Position numbers and translations under genes: made by a program. Under the pieces are notes generated by a model. It was not told the origin of the DNA. It saw only the letters and a list, made by a program, of their open reading frames with translations, and searched no databases. DNA of 64,000 bases. Source: Sinonovacula constricta (lineage: Eukaryota > Mollusca > Bivalvia > Cardiida > Solecurtidae). Below, piece after piece: positions 16,749 through 27,314 of this stretch. The stretch's first letter is position 1. Each line of letters begins with the position of its first letter. The stretch covers positions 15,776,640 through 15,840,639 of the forward strand of contig CM017565.1 in NCBI GenBank assembly GCA_007844125.1, read 5' to 3'.

Positions 16749-17502
16749 TACAAAACGAGTCTTTACTTTGCGTTTATAAACTACATGTCAAAGAAATAAA
16801 ATGTTCTTATTCATAAAAGTAATGATACTTTTATTATAAATACACTGATCGCTACAACAATAGATCAGGGTTTGACTTAGGTGTTTTAAGTGCGGTGCCT
16901 ACATTGCTATATGACGTTTTCCTCAGGTACAGCGGGTTCATTACTTTATTAGTGCAGTAAAGGTTCACCCAGGACACTGTTCTAGAAAAAATAAAAACTT
17001 ATTAATTATCTATCCATTGACCATCATAACTGAGACAACTGCATACGTTGACGATTCCTTATTTAGTATCAACAATCGGACGATACCATAGAAGAAGTTA
17101 CAAGCTAACCGTGATGACAAAACGATAAATGTTTCCATTGTAAGGCTTCTCTACGTACACGCCAAAGTCTGATTTTGTGGGGGTGTTATGATCTTGATTA
17201 CCTCTTCACCGACGCTTCATTCAAGTATTCAGTCATTGTTTATTGTCTCTACTACATCAGTTGTTATGCGTTTTTATCCGCTACTACATCATTTCCTGGA
17301 CCATGTCCAAACAACCAGCACAGCTGTTTCATCTAACGTGTGCTTTACCACTACTGGTGAAGATAACGTCGTATGTTTAGTACAATGTCCTAGATAGTCC
17401 CTGCCTAAAGACAATTGACCATTGTACCATCTTTTAGGGGGATAACTTGTTAACGACGTCATAAACCAAACAAGACCTAATTAAAGCGATCATGCCTGTT
17501 AG

Positions 17503-17510
17503 TATAAATA
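17503..17510 (+). promoter_or_regulatory. TATA box for the 17648-18280 gene
   Basis: TATAAATA sits 145 bp before the start codon. A start site about 30 bp downstream (near 17533, CGATAATCATTCG) would give a 5' leader of about 115 bases with no upstream ATG. Confidence 0.5.
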
Positions 17511-17647
17511 TCAGAGTGCGCGTATTTCGATAATCATTCGACAAACCCAGACTAAGACGATAAGTCATTAGCTTCTTGCGCTAGACTAAACTAACGAAGC
17601 GAGCGGTAGACGATAAATTGTCTTCAAGTTTGACAACGCTTGCAATA

Positions 17648-18280
17648 ATGCATTCTACTCCAAGCCAAACCGGAATGAGACCTGAGAGCGCAGTGGTAGT
17701 TCCAGATATTGTCATCACGGAATCGGAAACGGATTCCAGATCGACATCACCTGCGGGCGAACATTGGCATTCAAGATCATCATCTATCTCTTCCACACGA
17801 AGCGAGATTCTGCAAATAACAAACGACGATTCAGTAACCCTGACATTGCGCCGTGGAAGAGCTAAGGTTGTTCGAAGAAAGACCAAACAGCAAGGTCAAG
17901 GTGATAACAATGATCACCACAGAAGCAACAGTTGTGTTCCATTTGGCGAAAGTTCAGAAGGTCGTCACAGAGGAAACCACAGCCCAAGTCCGTGCAGATA
18001 TACATCTGTCATCACTGCCTTTGACGAAGATATGAGTCAAAGCCGAAACAGTTCTGAAGGGGAGGAAACCTCATTCAGAAGCGTGTCTCCAGCACTTAAT
18101 GGGAAATCATTGACACATTTCTATAAATTGTGGAACAGAGCGAAATCGCCCAAACCCCTTGGACGTGGGCAGACAGAACTACCGAAAGCCTTTACCAGAC
18201 AGGAGAAGTTTAGGCAATGTGGTTGTTTTACTAGGCAGCATCTGAAACAGTCCAAAAAAGGATCTTGTGTACACTCTTGA
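17648..18280 (+). CDS. Uncharacterised serine-rich basic protein, 210 residues, single exon
   Basis: The frame from ATG 17648 (A at -3, first ATG after the predicted start site) to TGA 18278-18280 gives 210 residues. A longer open frame extends 30 bases upstream but only from a TTG. The protein is hydrophilic: an acidic Ser/Thr-rich N-terminal third with repeated RSxS/SISSTRSE motifs, a basic block (LRRGRAKVVRRKTK, about residues 77-92), a His/Ser/Arg-rich middle, and a Lys/Arg/Cys-containing end (KKGSCVHS). No signal peptide, membrane segment or known domain is visible, so it is probably disordered and heavily phosphorylated, possibly nuclear. TATA box, lack of introns and a nearby polyA signal form a coherent small unit, as in inducible genes, but that is inference. 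It could also be the first exon of something longer. Confidence 0.6.
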   Translation: MHSTPSQTGMRPESAVVVPDIVITESETDSRSTSPAGEHWHSRSSSISSTRSEILQITNDDSVTLTLRRGRAKVVRRKTKQQGQGDNNDHHRSNSCVPFGESSEGRHRGNHSPSPCRYTSVITAFDEDMSQSRNSSEGEETSFRSVSPALNGKSLTHFYKLWNRAKSPKPLGRGQTELPKAFTRQEKFRQCGCFTRQHLKQSKKGSCVHS

Positions 18281-18907
18281 TGACTTAAAATTTTCGATGA
18301 CATATTTTTACGATGTAGCACTGATACATATGAATAGATTATTCAAACGTTTTGACAACCCAGTGCGCGGTTAAATTGACTGCACGATAAGTTCGGTAGA
18401 TGAATAAGTGTCAGTTTGTGGAACAAGGGACAAAGGGTGTTGTGATCCAAACAAACATGAGAAAGGGACAATGATTGTCTGTGAATAAGTTTGCAAGCAT
18501 CATCGAAGACGATAATGACTGACAAAGGCCACACGAAGGCCGGCTTAAGATAAGATGCTAGGAGTGAAATCAAGACGAAAGGTTATGTTGAGAATGTTGG
18601 GACTTGTTCTCTAAACCTGATTTGTTTTAACATTTTTCTGTGAAGTAATTTAAAATGAAGTCTGTGGCTATTTTATTGGCTTTCATTTAAAATTTAACTT
18701 TTTATAAGTAATGAATATGTTTTATTTCTACATGTTATTGCAACTATGCAAATTGGTTTGTATCGTTTAACATGTATATCAAGATATAGTACTCTAGCGT
18801 ATAGGTATAAATGAATGAAAATATTTTTATTTTAACAAATTTGTATATGTATTGTATATTTTATGTACAAACCATGAAATCATGTCAACTTACCAAAAGT
18901 CTTTCGA

Positions 18908-18913
18908 AATAAA
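18908..18913 (+). terminator. Polyadenylation signal of the 17648-18280 gene
   Basis: AATAAA 628 bp after the stop, followed by T/GT-rich sequence (TTCCTTGTTCGTTTTTATC). With the TATA box this predicts a transcript of about 1.4 kb. Confidence 0.45.
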
Positions 18914-19031
18914 ATATTTATTATATGCATTTCCTTGTTCGTTTTTATCAGAACAGTGTCTTTCAGTAGGAATATGACACTATTAAGAGTAAGACAAAAG
19001 CAAATTAAAAAAACAGGTATATTGAGTCAAA

Positions 19032-19087
19032 TTAATAATAATTATAAAGATGATGATAATGATGATGAAAATGATGATGATGATGAA

Positions 19088-19141
<54 letters not shown>

Positions 19142-19214
19142 GATGAGGATGAGGATGATAATGATGACGATGATGATTATGATGATGATAATGATGATGA
19201 CAATTATAATAATT
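19032..19214 (+). repeat. GAT/AAT/GAGGAT trinucleotide array
   Basis: Compound array: GATGAT, then about 16 AAT units, then GAGGAT and GATGAC variants. All long frames over it (poly-Asn/Asp, poly-Ile, poly-Met, poly-Tyr/His) are artefacts. Confidence 0.9.
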
Positions 19215-19763
19215 AAAAAACCTGAGATGCATTGCACGTTATAAAATCAACATTGACTTTAGCAAAACCTTTTTATACTTTATAATGTTTAATTTCTAGT
19301 AAAACTTACCTTTTTGTTAGCTTCATTCCATTAATTAACTAATCGCCATTGCAACATTTTTACTTTGTAAGCATCATTTATATTTAAGAACATTAATTAT
19401 CATTAAGAGGCAGAAAGATTTAATCGTGATTAAATTAGTTCACATATTACCTTCAACCCTCGATATATTGGGAGTAGATCACGCAAGCTTTAAATCGATT
19501 TCGCAATTATACACTTCATGTTCTGGTTTTGTTTTATGTACACTTTTTTATCGCGATAGAACATATTTAGGAATTTAATATTCTTTGTTATATTTGTGTT
19601 TTTAAAATACAATCGGAAATATAATCTATTGGTTTAATTTTTTGCAAAGTGTCTAAGTGAAATGTTCACGCCTGTTAGACAAAGCTTTACACATACATAT
19701 ATGGGAAAATAAGAAAAGGTCCTATCAAAATTTCCACAGATATTTAAATTTTATCTACCTGTT

Positions 19764-20030
19764 GACAAAGGCAAACAAGGCAAATGTAAATGTGACAAAA
19801 ACACAGAGACGAGACATAACACACAAAAAGAAAAATCACCAGTTATCGCCTTGGAATGGTCAGTCGGCAAAAGGGCCAACTGGGGTGCTTACACCTGGTT
19901 TGTGAAGCGCTCCAACCTCGCACTTCCCAAAGGTTTTTCTATCAAATAAACAGTGTAAATAAAAATATCCCGTCAAAGTGAAACAACTAACAGTAAGCAC
20001 CTGCATCGGGAGTTAAAACAGATATAATGA
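19764..20030 (+). repeat. Repeat R copy 2, most complete
   Basis: Order of modules: AAACAAGGCAAATGTAAATG, ACACAGAGACGAGACATAAC, CCTTGGAACGGTCAGTCGGC, GGTGCTTACACC, GCGCTCCAACCTCGCACTTC, CCCGTCAAAGTGAAACAACT, and GAGTTAAAACAGATATAATG. No clear terminal inverted repeat or coding potential, so the class is unknown. Confidence 0.6.
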
Positions 20031-20136
20031 ACGTATGTATATACATAATAACTAGTAATAAAATTAACTAACAACATATGTACAGTATGTACAGTAGATA
20101 AAAGCCTCGGCAACCAAAAAATTCCTAATGAAAGAG

Positions 20137-20685
20137 TACAGTCCACTCTCACTTTCTCGACTACTTTTATTTCGACTTTCCGTTATCTCGACCAGGTTTG
20201 TTAAGTCCCAATTTTGTTCGTTCTTTATCTATTATAAAAATAAATGTTTATTTCGATCTTTTTATTTCGACAAATTCAGTATGTCGACTAGAAAATCTAA
20301 GTCCCAAAGCTACTAGATTGCTATTTAATGTCACAGTTTATCTAGACTCGCGAAATTATCAGTGGCGACCGCGAGAGGTGTAGTTTCAAATAAAATAAAG
20401 CAGTACAAGCGCTGATATATTATAAGAACAATAAATGATTTTTTTTTTAATTTGTTCATTTCTTTTCCAACAATTAACTTTTCTTATGTTCCTCTGTTTA
20501 TATATTATATTATCTTATATACAGTGCCTTTTACACATTTACCGCAGAGAATTAAGTAAGTCAAAATGACGGACTCCTAGTCGGAAATTTTTGTAAATGG
20601 AGGCATTTTGGATTATTCCAACCCATGCATTGTTTGAAGTAAATTGGCGGTCACGAAGACTTCGAATAGTCGAGGTTCGACTGTA
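20137..20685. mobile_element. Tigger/pogo-like MITE (Tc1/mariner superfamily)
   Basis: The right end, read inward, is TACAGTCGAACCTCGACTAT; the left end is TACAGTCCACTCTCACTTTC followed by TCGACTA. This CAGTCGAACCTCGxxTATTCGA terminus flanked by TA is characteristic of pogo/Tigger elements. The 549 bp interior has no transposase ORF and is rich in short TTTCGAC/TCTCGAC words related to the termini, so it is non-autonomous. Confidence 0.7.
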
Positions 20686-20924
20686 CTTATAATTAATTTT
20701 AAATTACTTTAGGTGTTTTGGCGCTGAATAAGGCTGTAAGTGTAAATTTTATATTTAAAAAGATGTTTTGAACCATATTAGGGAACTTAAGAGACATTAT
20801 AAAATATTTGACCATACCTAGTTAAGCGTGGGGGACGAGGTCAATGTCGTTAAAAAAAAATTTTGCAAGGTGTCAAAGTGAAATGTTCACATCTTTAAGA
20901 CAATATTTTATACATACATACATG

Positions 20925-21125
20925 TAAAAATGGAAGGTCGTGGTGAAACCCTTCATCGCGTACGCTAAAAGACATACGGCTATTACAAGACTGGTCACCA
21001 GGTCAGGATAACGTTACTGAGCGTTTTTTTTTATATCAAGTGCCCACGGCGTGCCATCTGTATTGGAGGCAACACTATATTTGCTTCAAGTTAACACGGT
21101 CTCCAAGTATAACACATACACGAGA
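20925..21125 (+). repeat. SINE-B copy 4, diverged body fragment
   Basis: Matches the SINE-B body in order: ACTGGTCACCAGGTCAGGAT, GTGCCCACGGCGTGCCATCT, GGCAACACTATATTTGCTTC and ACACGGTCTCCA, with many substitutions. Head and tail absent. Confidence 0.55.
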
Positions 21126-22213
21126 CTATCATCAACCACGTTTAAAGCAACAAATGCTGAATGCTAAATCAGAAACATTTATTATTCGACCTTTCGATTA
21201 CTGTTATTTATAGTGTTCACAATAGTAAACATTGAAGTTTATTGAAAAGCTGCTTATATAAAAATTAACTTAATTTGCAGCAAACATGTCAAACTGACCT
21301 TTGAGAATTTACTTGTTTGCTTTTATTGTAAATGACTCATCATAGATTCGTTCTCAAATTTACATTTGGCGAACATGTGGATACCTTGGTCCTGTGTCTT
21401 TTCAATTTTTGTATATGTTGCAATGCTCATAGGACTTTGTATTATATATTTTCCTATTTGTAATGTGTCTATGAAGTCTAACATGAACTTCCGGTCTATG
21501 ATTTATAAGGTAGGATATTTTAATGTAGACTTTACCAGGCATGAGTTTTTCTGGTGCTGATAAGAGCTTCCAATGTTGCGTCAGATTGAAAACGTAACAT
21601 TAGCAGTTTGAAGAATATTGACTTTTGCTTTAAATGCTGCTAGGTAGCTCGTGCTATAAAAATGATAATAACCCAGAATGAGATGTTTTACAGAACAGAG
21701 CAGAACATCGTTTATTGAGATTTGTACATACATACATCATCTGATACAAACATACATTCACACAATAAAATACAACAGTCACGTGATACAATCACAATTT
21801 TACAAATATAACAAAGAACATGGAGCTTTTGGAGAGTAAATCATTAATATCAGTGTATAGTTGATATTATCGTTATAAAAGAAAAATCAGCATTTACATT
21901 GTTAAAAAGTGTTTTTCTTATATTAAAGGCTTGCTTTATGAAATTAGCCCTATATAAAAGAGCTGTATTAACTTGAGTTGACATTAATATTTTAAATTTG
22001 TGAAGAATTACAAAAAATAATCAGTTTCACATAAAATATAACCTCATATGCTTTAATTGAAACTATTTCTCATGATATACTAAATCGGTAGTATTTAATG
22101 CCCCCGCCATTGATAGTGTGACTGTTCACACACATGTTTGTTCTATGTAGGTTAGACGTGCACCACGTGATTTACTTGTGCAACGACTTAATGATAATGT
22201 TAATTCTTGGTCA
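21126..22213. other. Intergenic, no gene seen
   Basis: AT-rich. A 64-codon frame at 21366 has a hydrophobic stretch but no supporting context. Confidence 0.5.
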
Positions 22214-22438
22214 AACGTCGGCAAAAGTGGCAGTTGTACAGCTCCCTTGCTAACGCTCAAGCAAATATAAGGGTAGTTCCACATCTGGTTGGCCCGCTGT
22301 CAGGATAATGTGACCGGGTTGGATGCCAGGTGTTCAATGCATGCTATACACAGTGAAGGCAGCACTACATCTGCTTAAAGGGGACACCGTCTCCAGATAA
22401 ATGAAATACTGTTGGTGGTACGATAAACCCAACAAACA
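22214..22438 (+). repeat. SINE-B copy 5, lacking the tRNA head
   Basis: Starts at GTCGGCAAAAGTGGCAGTTG, at the head-body junction, and runs through the whole body to CGATAAACCCAACAAACAAG. 5' truncation is usual in target-primed retroposition. Confidence 0.75.
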
Positions 22439-23065
22439 AGTAATTCCTGGTCATTCCTGGTCATTTGGTGTTTTCGTTAATCTCGTACCGCCAGCCGACT
22501 TGCAGCCGATACATGGTGCTTTGAAATAACATTCATTAACCGAAAAAAACCTCGCAGGTTTTGTCGACATTGCTATAACTAACATCATTGACATAATTAG
22601 CGTACACGCGGAACACGAATATTTGTCAAATTTTTGTAAGGTTCGTAAATATGTCATTGAGGACTGCCCTGAATGTCACGCCTTCACATCAATGGAAGTG
22701 ATAGCTAATTAAAGCTTATACACAATGACTTTTTTAACAGAATTTTGAGGTTAAAGAAAAAACTGCAAAAAATCACCTTATCAAATGACTACTCGTATTA
22801 CATATTTAACAAGTAGTCAAATGACATATTGTTCATTAGGTTTGATAACTATGGTTTACATAACACATTACACACAGAACGGGTTATCTGCTAATATACG
22901 AAACTTTGAAAGCTTGTTCTGATGACTGTATCTTTTGTACGTTTTGTTCTGAAACAACAATGTGCAAAACGATGAGACCATAATCAATGGCTTCTGAACT
23001 TTATTATTGTGCAATATGAACCAGTGCGCAATTTCTAATTTGTTTAAATTGATTGGATTTATATA

Positions 23066-23358
23066 GTCCCACCAAGAGTATTTCAGTTATCATGAGACGG
23101 TGTCCACTTGAAGCAGATATAGTGCTGCCTTCACTGTGCATAGCATGCCGTGAACACCTGGCATGATACCACACCCGGACACATTATCTTGACACCGGAC
23201 CAACCAGTCGTGTAACTACCTTATATTGCTAGAGCGTTTGCAAGGGAGCTATACCACTACCATTTTTAACGACTTTGGCGTGTCGCGGTCCGGTTTCGAA
23301 CCCTGGGCTTCCCGCACATTGAACCGACGCTCTAACGATTGCGTTTCCAGGTTCGGTG
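23066..23358 (-). repeat. SINE-B copy 6, near full length
   Basis: Minus-strand copy with body and recognisable B box (GGTTTCGAACCCTGGG, about 23291-23306) and A box. The oligo-AAAC tail is missing and the end is at CCCACCAAGAGTATTTCAGT. Confidence 0.8.
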
Positions 23359-23689
23359 TATTAAGTGGGAACTCTTTTCACTTCTTCACTGTTACGACTG
23401 TGTAAACTATGAAAACCATCTTTTTTCTTATTTATTTTTGATCACTTTTACCAACGATATGGACTTCCGCTATATATAGCAATCTGATATGTCCATATAC
23501 CACACTTATCAACATGCATACCGCTATCCTGCTGAAATAACTTTGAAACAAATATTTACTTATCAATGCATTAGTGGGAAGTACCGTTCATCTTATGGTT
23601 GATTCTAGTATTTATTTTATGATGCCATTTCTTAGATTTAAATACATGTGTACGTCGTCACTTGTTTTGTTTCATATAGGTTTGCTTTC

Positions 23690-24150
23690 ATTTTACTGCT
23701 TGCATTTGAGAAACCCCTCAGGAAGTGTGAGGTCAGTGCTCCGTAAACCGGTCTAAGCACCACATTTGGTCGTTTTGCCGACGGACCGTTATTCCCTATT
23801 TTCGTAATGAAAGAAATATTTTAGTTGTCTCCCTTGTGGGAAGGTATTTTCATATATTTCATATAAGAAATATAATAAATTAAATTTTTAATGTGCTTAT
23901 TTTTTAGCAAAGCGCTCAACCTTTTTTTTTATCAAATTCTTATCTCAAAAGTTAAGATTCCATTTTCTTTTTGCGTATGCTTCAGTCTTAAGTCCAAAAG
24001 TTAAAAAAAATGGAAATTTTTTAAGTTTTCTGCAGTAATTATATACCAAATACCTATCCACAAGGAAGGTAAGAATGAAGTTTTTTAGTAGTTAGAGTAA
24101 AGTCCCTTTACATACGAGAAGAGGGAATAAGGTGGTTAATTGTTAGGTAC
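23690..24150 (-). repeat. Repeat R copy 3, interrupted by a MITE
   Basis: Minus-orientation R modules run to GACGGACCGTT at 23790, stop at a MITE terminus, and resume after 24128 as AAGGTGGTTAATTGTTAGG, which lines up with the AAGGCGGTAACTGCTGG of the R copy at 35830. The MITE therefore inserted into an existing R copy. Confidence 0.55.
23791..24128. mobile_element. MITE family M1 copy 1, 338 bp, nested in repeat R
   Basis: Inverted ends: ATTCCCTATTTTCGTAATGA on the left and, read inward, ATTCCCTCTTCTCGTATGTA on the right. Internal blocks CCCTTGTGGGAAGGTATTTT, GAAATATAATAAATT and ACCAAATACCTATCCACAAG are shared with 29445-29761. No ORF. Confidence 0.7.
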
Positions 24151-24871
24151 GCTCTTTTTAATAAAACTCTCGTTTAATTTCATGTCACTTTTTAATTTGG
24201 CTGGCAAACAAATGCCTATGTCTTGGGATTGTTTTTTTTTTCAAATGTTACTTAATGCTGCATTTCTCACAGGAAACTGGACTTTTAAACTTAACAATAT
24301 CTTGTGGTTGTTGTTTTTTTCGCATTCTTTTATGTGTTGGTTGTTTTTTTCTGTTACAAAGTGTCTGATCCCACCTGTTACATACACATTGAAAAAGAAC
24401 ACTACCGATATATCTCCATACACATTCTCCTTGTAACAATATTTAATTTTGTCTTGATGGGAATATTTATATAAGACAAGTAATCAGATGCAGCTGTTGT
24501 TAATAACGAGAAAACACGGCATTTACTGTTATTTCTAAAAAATACGTACAATACTTGTCAAAGTTGAAATAATCCAGAAGCTTGTTACATCCATGTAAAA
24601 TGTCAGTTGCATAAAGTTTCATATATTTTGAGTTGTCGGCTGGCTTGTGTATTTTCTTTTCTTTCTTTTTTGATAAATACTGACCTTAATGTGTTATACA
24701 TTTTAAATAGTAAAGCAAACGTTGTATACATACAGTATTTCCATACTGATTTAACTTCATCAATGTTTTTGTTCGGTATATTTTATATACGACAAAATTA
24801 CAATCGCAATTGACAGACACACATAATTCACGACGCGCCGCCATACACATGTAGTTGATAATGTGAAACCT

Positions 24872-25384
24872 TAAAGGTGGAATCCGATAGTTTGAACCAA
24901 AATATTTTTTCTCAAATGACTAAATAAGTCATTGTTACCCGAAAAGATCCTGCAAACTGTGTTCATTGATGCCCTAGACCAGTGTGAACTGTGAAGCATA
25001 AATCCCCATTCCTCATTGCAAACAGGTATTTTCTATCTGAGCCACGCTGCAGAGACAGCTATTTTTAACTAAGAAAACTACGTGACAACTTACTTTTGAG
25101 ATTACGTTTATATACGCTATATCGCCATCCGGGTAATTCGTTCTGACGTCGATATCTGTTTTTAACAGAGATCCCTGTCGTGTTTATTTTTAGATTTGGA
25201 ATGTATGGACTGTTAGTGATTTATAGTGAGTTGTACTGTCTAACAATAAAGCTGGTGTTAAAACCGTCTTTACTTAAACTAAAGTATGAGTTTATACAGA
25301 AATTATGCTGAATTCCCAAAAGCAGTGGTAAGATATATTATTACATGAATTTGATATGGGAAAACTGTCGGATACCACCATTTA
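24872..25384. mobile_element. MITE family Z copy 1, 513 bp
   Basis: Left end TAAAGGTGGAATCCGATAGT is the inverted match of the right end ACTGTCGGATACCACCATTT. Interior contains GCCACGCTGCAGAGACAGCT and GGTAATTCGTTCTGACGTC, shared with 8420-8850, 25738-26066 and 52987-53487. No coding capacity. Target duplication not clear, possibly TA or TTA-like. Confidence 0.7.
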
Positions 25385-25737
25385 GATAACTAAATACACA
25401 CTTCGGACCATATATGTTGTTATTATGAAATACATATGCTGCAAAAACATATTGCCGAGAAAATGTTAACTATTTTCTGTACATGTTTTAGTGGATACTA
25501 AACCCATGTTTTGTAATAAATAATTTTATGCATTGTTTTAACTTTTAGCACAGATAATTGGTATTTTAAACTAATAAGACAAAACCCCACCGCCACACAA
25601 TCAATCAATATGAAACGCATTTGAATAGGCAATAACAACTAAAAATGATGAATTTGGTGTTGATACATTTAAAATATTCGGAACCATGATCAAAGAAACG
25701 TGTATCTATCATACAACACCTTTTTGATTGAACATTA

Positions 25738-26066
25738 ACTGTGGTATCCAACAGTTTCCCTACATTTTATATATGTAACAATACCAGTCAATAAGAACGA
25801 TTGGGATTCCTTCTAAAAATAGACATCTACGTCACAGCGGACACATTAACGTTCACGTGATTTTCTTAGATTTAAAATAGCTAACTGTGCAGCGTGGTTC
25901 AGACAGGAAATACATGTTTATATGACGATTGTGGCGTTGAGATTCACTTTTCCGACAGGTGTGAACATCAATAAACAGCATTTTACGATATCTATTTATA
26001 TAGCAATTGTTTACAAAGATGTATAACGAAAATAGTTTTGGTCAAAACTGTCGGATACCGCCTTTA
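25738..26066. mobile_element. MITE family Z copy 2, internally deleted
   Basis: Ends ACTGTGGTATCCAACAGTTT and ACTGTCGGATACCGCCTTTA (inverted). The middle carries TCTACGTCACAGCGGACAC and GTGCAGCGTGGTTCAGACAG in opposite orientation to copy 1. The left edge of the tandem duplication lies inside this copy at 25957. Confidence 0.65.
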
Positions 26067-27314
26067 GGACGTTTAGCATAAAAAGAAGGACCTAATAAAT
26101 CTGCTCAGGGGATCTAAGTAGCAATTATACAATTTTTACATGATGCAGCACTGGGAATTGGCAATATATTTTTTAACATTTATCCATAAACAGAGGAGAA
26201 TATAAGACCGCTTTAATTGTTTATGCTATATGTATCACGTAACCATCTATAAACTATAGCTTCAAACAATCAAATGTCTGTACGCATTTAGTTCTACACT
26301 CAGTGCTTTTGAAGACGTGCGCAAATACTGTAAACGAAATCGCTAGCTCCGTTTTTATTAATGATGTTTTGTTATAAATTGAAAAAAAAACATTCTATCA
26401 ATGAAAAGAAAATATACATGCTCCGGTGCTATTAAGGACCAAGCCTCGGGAAATATGTGAGACAGCACCAGTTGACCTTAATACTCTGGGGTAATTATAT
26501 CGAGTATTATTTGATTATTGTTACGTGTTGAATCACGCAATACACAGTGTGCACGTTCACCACTGCAAACAATTACGCGCAATTAGGGAGTAAGAGATAA
26601 TGCATTTTTAAATATGTAAAAACTTAAAGTAATGTTTTGGATTCAAATCAATGTTTGTTCTTAATTGTAACATATTATCATATTAATTTCGTTATATATA
26701 CTCGCACAATTGTGACATTTATGTGGCTTTTAGTACAGTCATCATACAGTTTTGCTTATATTTGTGTCATGGTAAGGTTACTAATTACAATAAAATTATT
26801 ATTCACTCTTTACCACAATAATTTTAAATGACTAAACGGCCTAACGAAGCGATTTGTATTCTAAAAATATTATATGCTTCAATAATGGCAGTGCCTTTCG
26901 ATTTTGAAAATGCACATTTATTTTTTACTAGCATTTTGTCTAGCATTTTGAATCTTTAAAAAAACATTTAAATCGATTGATGATTCGGATCTGTATTGTG
27001 AATTATTAACGGACTTGGCGTTCCTAAAGAAGTATCGCATTTGGAACGCCTTGGATAATTCAGGATGATTGTCCTCAATCACTCCTCGGGTAATTCCGTC
27101 CTCGGGACAATCATCCCTTGGATATATCTAGTGCAATGATACTTAAAGAAATCAAAATCGTTTTGTTCGTCGGAAGTCGGAAGAATAATATACCAAAAAT
27201 GTAGTTCGCACAACACATTAACAATTGCATCGTTTGACCCTTGTGTGCCTGTGGCGCTGGGTTAATTAAAATTGGATTATTTGAATTTGAAGCCGCAACA
27301 AATTTAAGTTTTAC
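25957..27314 (+). repeat. Tandem duplication, unit 1 (1358 bp)
   Basis: Near-identical to 27315-28661, directly adjacent, same orientation. It starts at AGGTGTGAACATCAATAAAC inside a Z MITE and ends at AAGTTTTAC inside a RecQ-like fragment. Shared landmarks include AAGAAGGACCTAATAAATCT and GTACGCATTTAGTTCTACAC. The pair of 64-codon frames (26637 and 27994) are only mirror products of the duplication. Confidence 0.9.
27224..27314 (+). pseudogene. RecQ-like helicase N-terminal fragment in duplication unit 1
   Basis: Truncated copy of the fragment at 28571. The position equivalent to the start codon reads ATT, an in-frame TAA occurs at the 14th codon (GGGTTAATT), and the fragment is cut off at the duplication boundary after AAGTTTTAC. 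Confidence 0.5.

Noticed and set aside
17581..17886. 101-codon minus-strand ORF
   Set aside because: Antisense to the 17648-18280 gene, with no independent start or signal context.
19032..19244. Several poly-Asn/Asp, poly-Ile, poly-Met and Tyr/His frames
   Set aside because: All read the same GAT/AAT array in different frames.
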